Part shown: positions 1-8,300 of the stretch, in pieces
How positions within the stretch are numbered: the stretch's first letter is position 1
Layout of the letters: the number at the start of each line of letters is the position of its first letter
From: a virus
IMG/VR virus record: IMGVR_UViG_3300008120_000289
Span: 24,654-45,820 of that record
DNA: 21,167 bases
Direction: 5' to 3' (one strand)
Program-made: the position numbers and the translations under genes
Notes under the pieces: generated by a model
Database searches by the model: none
Told to the model about the DNA's origin: nothing
The model's input: only the letters and a program-made list of their open reading frames with translations

Positions 1-821
1 ACCGCACTATAAATTGGATTTATATTTCTATTTAATAGAAAGTTTTCAACTTCATCTAAATTCTCGTTGAACACTTTATTAACCTCCATGTCGTTTGGTC
101 GTATAATTATATCTCCGTATATATATGTTTCTCCGGCAAATGGTTCTCCATCTACAAAAACTCTTAAAAATCCTGAAGTTAAAGAATTTGTAGGGATTAT
201 CCTTGTTAGGGGATAAGCATTACCTTTGTAATATAAATTATATTTTACCGCCTGTTTTGGTAAATCTCTTAAATCAGATACTTTAATTTCTTTTAAAGAT
301 AAATTTCGTGTTGAATTTACTGTAAAATCTATATCAAAAGGGTTTCTTAAATTTATAATATCCAAATCAAAACCTGTTTCATTTGAAATTACATTATACT
401 CAACGTCTGTGGCCGTAACTCCTGTTGCAAATGTTGGCCTATAAAATGCCGAAACTAATCCTGCGGGAAAATAACTAATTACACTTATAACTGAACTAGA
501 TAATCTTTTAGATAAAGAACCATATAGTGTAAAATTTGTTACCTTACTTAAATCAAAGTTTGGGTATACTTTAAAATTGTTTTCAACAATTTGTTTAGAC
601 TGATTTATATCATCAATACCTAAAGATTCTAAACTTATAGGGTCTGAAAAAGTACCGGTATTAAAAGTTCTGTTAGTCTTTTCTGTTACAGATTGTACAA
701 ACTCAAAATTACCTTGAGTTAAACCACCTCCTTGCACAAGTTGTAATCCGACTAAATTGTCAGAAAATGTTCCTTCTCCAGAAGCCTTTTGTGGTGGACA
801 GGTAAATTTATTAGTACTCAT
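1..821 (-). CDS. Phage structural protein, 3' end cut by the window edge
   Basis: An open frame starts at the ATG at 821 and continues for about 273 codons to the left edge without a stop, so the C terminus is missing. The protein begins MSTNKFTCPPQKASGEGTFS and is rich in Asn, Ser, Thr and Phe with little charge, like its neighbours. No signal peptide or membrane segment is visible. The start is chosen because its ATG overlaps the TAA of the upstream gene (TAATG), the same arrangement seen at 2897. I do not recognise a family. Its place at the end of a continuous block of particle genes suggests a tail, baseplate or fibre component; that is inference from context and composition. Confidence 0.75.
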   Translation of the reverse strand, partial: MSTNKFTCPPQKASGEGTFSDNLVGLQLVQGGGLTQGNFEFVQSVTEKTNRTFNTGTFSDPISLESLGIDDINQSKQIVENNFKVYPNFDLSKVTNFTLYGSLSKRLSSSVISVISYFPAGLVSAFYRPTFATGVTATDVEYNVISNETGFDLDIINLRNPFDIDFTVNSTRNLSLKEIKVSDLRDLPKQAVKYNLYYKGNAYPLTRIIPTNSLTSGFLRVFVDGEPFAGETYIYGDIIIRPNDMEVNKVFNENLDEVENFLLNRNINPIYSA

Positions 822-1729
822 TATTGTGTTATATTTGTAAAGTTTTTACTAAAATCAATATTATTACCTCTATCTTGTCTAACCTCATATAATAATTTAT
901 TAAATTGGTCTCTAACCTCAAATAAGTTATATTGTTTGTAAATATTATTACTTCTATCGTATAACGTATAAATTCCATCTTCCATAGATTTGGTTTGATT
1001 ACCATATAGCGCAATCGCTATTGTTGAGAAGTCGTGTTCCGCAATTTCAATATCTAAAGTTATTGGGTTAAAAAAGGTATTTGTAATTATTATACTTTGA
1101 TTTGGTTGTCCAATAAATGGAACCGCGTTTGGTTTATTTGTTGGTGCGGATGATGGTGATAATGTACAAAAAAGTAAATTAGTGTTATTATCGGTATATC
1201 TATATCTGATAGATTTTTGAACAGTGTTTGTTAAATTTTGAACAACTGGTTCACAAAAAAACGATGAGGTTATTAATCTAAAAAAATTAGGAATTTTACT
1301 ACCATCTGAATTTAAATACTCAATTCTAAACCCAACAAGTCCCTGATTAATAAACTTATTTCTAAATTTTACGGGTACTGAATTTAAATCAATAATTAAT
1401 CCTCTTACGTTTGGTAGCGCGGATAATACTCCACAATCCAAAATTTTTGTTCTTATTTGTGCGGGTCTAATCAATAATGTGTAAATACCAATTTTATTGA
1501 ATTGGTCTGCCGGTAATTTTAAATTATATAACCCACCTAAAATTTCAACATTCGCATTACCTCCGGTATTTGAATTATTAAAATAAGGTTTTAATATTGA
1601 CGACGCGTCTAATTTAGTTAATAAAAAATTATTGGTATCGTCTCTCGATGGTGTATAATTTAAAATTATATCAACATCTTCGGGTGATACATCTGCGGGT
1701 CTTATCGTTCCATACGTTCCTGTTGCCAT
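821..1729 (-). CDS. Conserved T4-like phage structural protein, unknown role
   Basis: A 302-residue protein with no signal peptide or membrane segment. It has mixed beta-type composition, and its central part (about residues 80-240) contains hydrophobic beta-like stretches such as GLIIDL and SIIITNTFFNP. It resembles proteins of similar length that I recall from tail gene clusters of marine T4-like phages, but I cannot assign a T4 gene number. It starts one base after the stop of the 388-residue gene (TAAATG) and its own TAA overlaps the next ATG, so it is probably translationally coupled on a polycistronic message. No ribosome binding site is visible. A virion or baseplate role is inferred from context. 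Confidence 0.75.
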   Translation of the reverse strand: MATGTYGTIRPADVSPEDVDIILNYTPSRDDTNNFLLTKLDASSILKPYFNNSNTGGNANVEILGGLYNLKLPADQFNKIGIYTLLIRPAQIRTKILDCGVLSALPNVRGLIIDLNSVPVKFRNKFINQGLVGFRIEYLNSDGSKIPNFFRLITSSFFCEPVVQNLTNTVQKSIRYRYTDNNTNLLFCTLSPSSAPTNKPNAVPFIGQPNQSIIITNTFFNPITLDIEIAEHDFSTIAIALYGNQTKSMEDGIYTLYDRSNNIYKQYNLFEVRDQFNKLLYEVRQDRGNNIDFSKNFTNITQ

Positions 1730-1730
1730 T

Positions 1731-2897
1731 TTATGTATTAATTATATTAAAAAATTTATATCCGTAACTAGTTAAATCTCCTATACTATCAACCTCACCT
1801 AATCTTTGCACTCTTTCTAGCCCTGAATACTTTCCTCGTTCTATAAATACACTGGAATAAATTTCTGGTTGGTCAATTACGTTAAGTAGTACTTCATTTT
1901 TTGTTATTGCGGTGCATGTTATCATATCTGATGTGAAACCTGAAGAATAAACGAAAAAAATAGTTGTTCCGTCATTAAAATCGTAGTAATCAACATCATT
2001 AATGGTGTATGCGGTGTATGTATTTCCTGAATCAGAACCTAAAAACGTACCAATAGTTCCAGTGTCTCCCGTAACTTGAATACCTAATTTGTATTTTGGA
2101 GTTCCGTATTGTTCTAAATCTTTTAAACTTGAGTTTGTGTATCCACTAACAATAAACGGTACAGTTGTATAGTTATCGCTTGTTTGTAAGTCAACATCAC
2201 AAATTGAATCTCCGCTAAAAATATATTCATAACTTATTGGTGTTGCAGACCAATTGCCCCCAGAAGGAAAAAAATACACCTCTCCGTTTGGGTTATCAAT
2301 TGTCACTCCTGTAAACGGAACGTAAACCGTTTTTTTAATTAAATTATACCCCCAAGGACTCATTCCTGACGTAGTAATTGTATATGTTGCAGGTGTTATT
2401 GAGTATGTGTGAGTATAAAAAGCGGGTGCTACACTAGATGCTAATTGTGTTGGACTTCCGTCACCCCAATCTATTCTATATGTTGAAAAATTCAAATATT
2501 TTTTAAAATCTACATCGGATGTATTATAAAAATAATACGTATAAGGAGCTCCTGTAAAAGCACTGAATACAAAATTTAACATTGTATCTTGTTGTGAAAT
2601 CGCGCCATCAAAGGCTGAATAATACCCAACATCAACTGTATTCTCACTTAAAAAAATTGGTACCGTGAGTCCTGTTAAAAGTGAACTACCGTTTGTCCCT
2701 CCTGACAAAATTTGTGTCATTGATGAATAAACATAAGTCGTTCCTGTTATTCTAAGTGTTGTTGTTGTGGTTGTAATGTCACAGCATTCATCATCAAATA
2801 TTTGAGGAATAATAGTTCCTCCGCTCCATATTGCTGGAAATATGTCATTAGTTATTACCTCCGGAGAAATTTTTATATGATAAATTCTATCTTCCAT
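1731..2897 (-). CDS. Structural protein with a PKD-like (Ig-fold) domain
   Basis: A 388-residue protein. Around residues 138-195 it carries a PKD-like signature: YRIDWGDGSPT, then THTYS, then TYTITTSG, the usual order in this beta-sandwich fold. PKD and other Ig-like domains commonly decorate phage tails and capsids and bind surface polymers. A run of six threonines (residues 42-47) follows the pair CC at 38-39 and may be a flexible linker. The C-terminal end, from about residue 350 (IERGKYSGLERVQRLGEVD), is more charged and looks like a separate conserved module, possibly the anchor to the particle. The ATG overlaps the preceding stop (TAATG). The exact role is unknown; an accessory tail or fibre protein is likely. 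Confidence 0.75.
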   Translation of the reverse strand: MEDRIYHIKISPEVITNDIFPAIWSGGTIIPQIFDDECCDITTTTTTLRITGTTYVYSSMTQILSGGTNGSSLLTGLTVPIFLSENTVDVGYYSAFDGAISQQDTMLNFVFSAFTGAPYTYYFYNTSDVDFKKYLNFSTYRIDWGDGSPTQLASSVAPAFYTHTYSITPATYTITTSGMSPWGYNLIKKTVYVPFTGVTIDNPNGEVYFFPSGGNWSATPISYEYIFSGDSICDVDLQTSDNYTTVPFIVSGYTNSSLKDLEQYGTPKYKLGIQVTGDTGTIGTFLGSDSGNTYTAYTINDVDYYDFNDGTTIFFVYSSGFTSDMITCTAITKNEVLLNVIDQPEIYSSVFIERGKYSGLERVQRLGEVDSIGDLTSYGYKFFNIINT

Positions 2898-3703
2898 TAT
2901 TGTGGCGGATTAATATATTCATACCATAAAATTGGTGTTGTAGTACCTATTCTTGAGTTATTATAATCAGTAACCTGATAGGTTTTACCACTGTAGTTTA
3001 ACTCTACTTTGTAATAGAAATATTCATCACTATTAAAAATAAATTTATTTGGTAATGATGACTGTGGTCTATTCATCATTCTTACGAATTCTCCTAAATT
3101 AGCGTTAAAAAATTTAGCGGAAATATAAAAAGTACTAATATCTAAAAAATCTTTTTTTCTTAACCAATAGAGAAAGAACCCTTCTTTATCCCCAACATAA
3201 TCTAATTTAAATTTTGGTTTTTTTACTTTAACATTATTAAATGGTGACAATGGTGAGATACTAGCCGTCATTGTTTCACCTTGTTGTGTTGGTATTATTA
3301 TAGTAAAATAATTTGTCTGTGTTGTGGTATTTGGAGTATCATAGAAATCTAACTTAAAAAATGACTTAGTAAAAGGTCTTCTATAGTAATATAAGTCATC
3401 AGATGAAAACCCTTCAACCAAATAACTATTTACCCAATTAGAAATTGTTGATGATGTTACTGTGATTGGATTTCCACTAAAAAAATTAAATTGATAATTA
3501 ATGTCTGTTAATTGACTATTAAGATGTTCGTTGTGTGAAAATCTTAATATTTCGTAATCTGTTGGTACACCTATTACTGTTTCAAGTACCTCATCTTCGT
3601 ATACTTCAATACTGTCATTTCTGCCGTCAAAATCCCATTTCATTTCTAATGGTAATTGTATTCCTTGTGTTACGTCAGGTAATGTAAAATAAAATTTATT
3701 CAC
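2897..3703 (-). CDS. Hypothetical phage structural protein, GTG start
   Basis: A 268-residue protein that I do not recognise. It is rich in aromatic residues (many Tyr and Phe) and beta-forming stretches, with no signal peptide, membrane segment or catalytic motif. The start is GTG at 3703. This start is supported because the frame-corrected end of the upstream gene (TGT GAA TAA) overlaps it, which is the same tight packing as the other junctions in this block. It ends with TAA overlapping the next ATG. Context suggests a tail or baseplate component; this is inference only. Confidence 0.72.
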   Translation of the reverse strand: MNKFYFTLPDVTQGIQLPLEMKWDFDGRNDSIEVYEDEVLETVIGVPTDYEILRFSHNEHLNSQLTDINYQFNFFSGNPITVTSSTISNWVNSYLVEGFSSDDLYYYRRPFTKSFFKLDFYDTPNTTTQTNYFTIIIPTQQGETMTASISPLSPFNNVKVKKPKFKLDYVGDKEGFFLYWLRKKDFLDISTFYISAKFFNANLGEFVRMMNRPQSSLPNKFIFNSDEYFYYKVELNYSGKTYQVTDYNNSRIGTTTPILWYEYINPPQ

Positions 3704-3808
3704 AGAAATCTATTGTTGGTACGTTTATGACACTCTCACTATAATTAGTTCCTTCAGGAATTATTCTAAAAATAAAATTAGAAAATGGGTAGTGAGTTCC
3801 GTTAAAAA
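3696..3808 (-). other. -1 frame C-terminal extension of the 3761-5344 gene
   Basis: Downstream of the T5 run the -1 frame stays open for about 36 residues, from NGTHYPFSN to TIDFCE, and stops at TAA 3698-3696. This stop overlaps the GTG of the next gene and fills what would otherwise be the only gap of more than a few bases between genes in the tail block. The local sequence is CCG TTT TTA ACG, which gives an imperfect slippery heptamer (G TTT TTA), and CCGTT/AACGG form a small inverted repeat around it. The extension is very likely part of the real protein. A one-base homopolymer undercall is the simplest cause. Confidence 0.7.
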
Positions 3809-5344
3809 CGGATAATCAACACCAATTCCATTACTATCAATAACTATTTGACTAGCGTCTCCCTCTTCTATATAATCAGAATAGTCTCTTATCTTAATAA
3901 GATTATGTGGTTTGTAATAATACCCTAAACTATTTGATAAAACTCCTCCTGTATCAAAATTATTAGAATTGAAGTTTATCTTATGATTTAATGTTGATAT
4001 TACTCTCTCTTTTTGTTCATAGTCATTCCATTCACAATAATCCCCATCTAAAGTATCTCCTGTCGTTAAACTTCTTGTATATAAAAAAGGAGATGACCAA
4101 GATGTATTATAACTATCTATTGGTAGGTTGGTTTCAGAGTTTGTATTTAATAAGTCCCACCAATCACTAGGTTGATTAAAAACTAAAGGTAGATTAAAAT
4201 CCCATCCTTGTTTTTTTGCACCCAATGTCCATCCAAAATAACCTCTCCATACAACAGTAAAAAATAACTCACTTATTGGTCTTTTTTGATTGTCGATTAT
4301 GTCATTTATTTGTATATCTTCATTAAATGATAAACTATATGATTGAGCACCTTCTTTTATTGAAACTCTTGACATTCTATTAGGAGTATAAGCCATTGAC
4401 TCATATTTCTTACTAATACCAAAAATATTTTGTTCAAACCCGCATTTTGTTAAAACAGCATTATCTAATTTTGTTAATACTTTATGTTTTCTTACATAAT
4501 ATTCTGAAGTAGAATCTGAAGGATTATCCCCTAAAATAACTCTTTTAAAAGTTCCAATAACTCCGTTATTAAACGTTGTACCTGTAAATCCAACATTTAT
4601 AATATTAAAAATATATTCTTCACTTCCAAAATTAGCGTCACCTAAAGAATCAATTTTAAACAAATTTTTTCCGTTGTATGAAAAACTTAATTTAACAAAC
4701 TCATCAGCATTTAATCCGTGTTTAATTGGACAAATAAATTTAACAATACCTAAACCATTCTCAGTAACATTTTCAATTACAAAAGGTATTCCATCTCCCG
4801 AAACCCAATTAATGTATTGTCCACTATACCTTTCATAAACTTTCATTGGTTTTGTATAGTCGTTACTTTTGGCATATGTCATATAGAACATCCAATTATA
4901 ATTGGACGCACTTTTTGGTATAAAAGTTAAATGTTGATTTGGTGGTTGGGTATAACCTGTAACATTATTATCATTTCTAATAAAATCGAATTCATTGTAC
5001 TGTGGTAATCCTGGCCAATATATATTTGGATTTGGTGGGCAATTTTGAGCCGCGGTTATTTCAGGATTTAAGTAATATAGGTTATTTTCAAATGGTTCAT
5101 AATTTGTTTTACCTGAATAAGAGTTTTTAAATAATATAGTGAATTTACAAGACGGTCTAAAGTTACCTGAACTTTGTCTTTCTCCTTGGAAAACATCTTC
5201 TAGACTAATATCAACTGTCCTATCAAATTCGACATTATGTTTCGAATTTTGAATTAACGGAACACTAAAAAGTAAATTAGTATCTGTTGCTGACTTATAT
5301 CTTAGAGACCCTAATACAACTCTATTTTCGTTATTATTACCCAT
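3761..5344 (-). CDS. Structural protein, reading frame disrupted near its C terminus
   Basis: A 527-residue frame that starts one base after the previous stop (TAAATG). It is a beta-rich, Asn/Tyr/Phe-rich protein without membrane segments, typical of the particle proteins here, and I cannot name it. The frame is probably incorrect after about residue 513. At a T5 run (plus-strand A5 at 3804-3808) the reading moves from SNGIGVDYPF into an unlikely tail, TELTTHFLILFLE. The -1 frame gives NGTHYPFSNFIFRIIPEG and continues to a TAA at 3696 that overlaps the next start. One extra T at this run would join the two, giving a product of about 549 residues. Whether this is a sequence error or ribosomal frameshifting cannot be decided here. 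Confidence 0.75.
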   Translation of the reverse strand: MGNNNENRVVLGSLRYKSATDTNLLFSVPLIQNSKHNVEFDRTVDISLEDVFQGERQSSGNFRPSCKFTILFKNSYSGKTNYEPFENNLYYLNPEITAAQNCPPNPNIYWPGLPQYNEFDFIRNDNNVTGYTQPPNQHLTFIPKSASNYNWMFYMTYAKSNDYTKPMKVYERYSGQYINWVSGDGIPFVIENVTENGLGIVKFICPIKHGLNADEFVKLSFSYNGKNLFKIDSLGDANFGSEEYIFNIINVGFTGTTFNNGVIGTFKRVILGDNPSDSTSEYYVRKHKVLTKLDNAVLTKCGFEQNIFGISKKYESMAYTPNRMSRVSIKEGAQSYSLSFNEDIQINDIIDNQKRPISELFFTVVWRGYFGWTLGAKKQGWDFNLPLVFNQPSDWWDLLNTNSETNLPIDSYNTSWSSPFLYTRSLTTGDTLDGDYCEWNDYEQKERVISTLNHKINFNSNNFDTGGVLSNSLGYYYKPHNLIKIRDYSDYIEEGDASQIVIDSNGIGVDYPFLTELTTHFLILFLE

Positions 5345-5345
5345 T

Positions 5346-8300
5346 TTAATTTGTTATATTTTCAAACCCTATCCATTTTCTAGCGAATCTATCCCAAGCA
5401 CTTCTTCCTTTTTTAAGTCCAAAATAAAAATGAAATGGTCCACCTACTGTTATATGTTTTTCTTTACCATTGACTAAGTTATTATAATCTTGGAAAGATA
5501 AATCCGAACTATATTGTCCTGAATTATTAACATTATATATATACCCTTTATTATAACTATTATTAGTTATACCAGGTAAAGTTCTAAAATATCTTGATGA
5601 TTCTGTCAATCTATCCATTTTCTGATAATAATTGGAAAAATATTTTTGACCATCTAAAGGTTCAGTAAACCAAGTATTTGATTGTGCCCCAAATATATTA
5701 GCGGTACTAGGATTATCTTTAAGTTGCCATTGATAAAATGGAACTTTTTGAGTTTTAACATTAAAATAACTAAAAGTACAGTCATTTGTTGACGCTCCTG
5801 AAGGTATTATAATAGTTCTTTTAGGAGATATGAAATCTCTAACTTGAGTGTCCGAAGAAAAGAAAATTCCAAATATACCATTTTCTGAGCCCCCATTACT
5901 AAAATAAATTGGACCTGTTCCTGGTACATCAGGATAACTTTCACTTTGAAATTCATTAACTCCTAACTCAGAATTTATAGAAATCATTTGAGCGTAGTCA
6001 GCATCTACTTGAAATCTACCTCTACTGTCAAAGTATTTTAACACACTGTTACCTCCGCTACCAAAAACTTGACTCCAAAATCCTGAATTAGCCATTCTTG
6101 ATAACATAAAAATGTTAAAAATTTCTGATACGTCTCCAAATGTTGTTGTTCTTAATTGACTAACAACATATCCGTCATAATCATCAGACATTATAATTTC
6201 TTGTAGATAAAAATTTCTAGGACCTAAATCAATTAATGTTGTTGGGTATCTTAAATTACCTAACTGAACTGTTGATTCAGTTCCAGGTGACCCACAAAAA
6301 TATTGTTCTGTTGTTCCTGAATAGTATGGGCTACTTCTATAATAAAAATTATTTGTTGTTGGGTCAAAATAAACTGTTCTATCACATATATCACTTGTTG
6401 GTTGGTTTTGATTATTAAAAATTCTATTATTTTTAAACGCAAATGCGTATAAAGAACCATTAATCCAATTATTTGTGAACACATGTGAAAATACATTCCT
6501 ACAAGCTCCGAACACTATTTTAGTTCTCGCAGCCCATTCCGCAATTAATAAAAAGTCTGTTGGTATTGATAACAAAATTCTTGTAACTAATTTATAACAT
6601 CCTGTTTTCCATATTAATTTAGGACTTCCATCATATTCGGTACTTTTACAAGCATCCCCCGTTTTTAATCTAAATTCATCTCCAACAAATTCATAACATT
6701 TTAATGGTACCGAATCCTGACATTCATTTAAACTATTAATAACAGTATTATTTAATGTATTGGATGTAAAAGTATTTCCATCATAAGGACCTTGAGTTAA
6801 AAAAGGTATTGTAGTGGTTTGTGAAGGTAATATTCCATTTTCTCCAATAACATAAATTGAAAAATTTGGGTTATTTTGTAATAAATAATCTATTTCACAA
6901 TTTGAAAAAACATTTGTTGAAGTTGGTAATCTATCAGACCTCATTACTGTTTTTCTATTTGTTTTGATTGTTGTTGGGTATGTTACGGTTGTTGCTGTAG
7001 AATATGATGTTGATAGATACGCAGTTACAACGGCAGGACTTCCAATGGTTGTATCTCTTATAGTAACATCCATAATCATTAAACCCCCCCCTTCAACAAT
7101 TTCGGAAACAAAATACCCTCTGTTTTTTGATAATGTATTATTGGGGGTTGGAGCGTAATAAGGGACTAATGGTAATGGTGGTGGTGAACTTGATGAAAAA
7201 ACAGGGGTATTAAATTCATATACAAAGGCGTTTTTACCATACCACCCTGTTGGGGAAGATGAGGAATAGGTAATATTACCAATTGCTCTAGCACCATAAG
7301 TAGTTTGACTTAAAACTGTGTTCAGATATAATGGACTAAGGTTACAACAAGTACCAAAAGTGACGCTATTTAAATTATTATCTAAGTTAGAATAATATGA
7401 TGGTAAATTTGAACCAAATCCACTAAATTGTGTTGTTGATGGTTGATAATTAAATGATTTAAAATATAAGTTGGAGTTGGAATATGATGAGTCTAAATCT
7501 GTACTATTAGTTAAATTATGTCTTATGTTTTTAAACCCTCCTACGATAGGTTGATTTAATTTATAAAAACCTTTAATAAGAACATTATTATAAGATGAAT
7601 GTCCAAATATTTTACTTAAATCATACGTTACAGGTTGTTTTGATGAATATGGGTCAACTCCTCTAACTAAAAATAAACATACCTGATTTTGGTAGTCGTC
7701 AAAAGCGGTTAATGGATTTATACCGGTAATTGGTTCTGATTGATTATCAGGAGCACCATCTTTATATATCTTTAAAAACCACATAGTATTATTCAAAAAA
7801 CGTTTGTTTAATGAATTCGTTAATGTTGTTCCTTGTTGCGACGCAAAATTTGAATAAGTCATCGCGGTTATCACTTGGAAGTATTCTAAATCAATAGGAT
7901 ATTTGTGATAGTTGGTATCGGCAGAATTTGGTGTTGGTATTGTGTAATTTACTGAGCCAGGAGTTCCATCGGGTTTAACATAATTAACTGTTACAGGATA
8001 AGCGGCGGTGTTAACCGGTGTTCCCGTTATTGAATTATTACCGTATTGATTTGTTGGTCCTCCAACAACATTAACATCTTTACTAAAACTAGGATTTTGG
8101 AAAGTTATAATATCTCCATCATTAAAACTTTGTAAACTATCAGGAGTTAACATTAAGAATACAATATTATCATAATGAGCGTCAATATCCGAAGTCATAG
8201 TCCCACCTGTTAAGAAACTTACTTTAATTTGGTTGACACCTCCTCCAGGGTTGTTTGGGATTTCGTCAAAAAATTTAGCCTTCGTATTAAATAAATTAAT

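Noticed and set aside
7084-7091. C8 homopolymer as a possible further frameshift site
   Set aside because: The giant protein stays in frame across it (EGGGLM) with sensible sequence on both sides.
6964-7158. Plus-strand frame of 64 residues opposite the giant structural gene
   Set aside because: No promoter or start context; antisense reading of repetitive Val/Thr codons.
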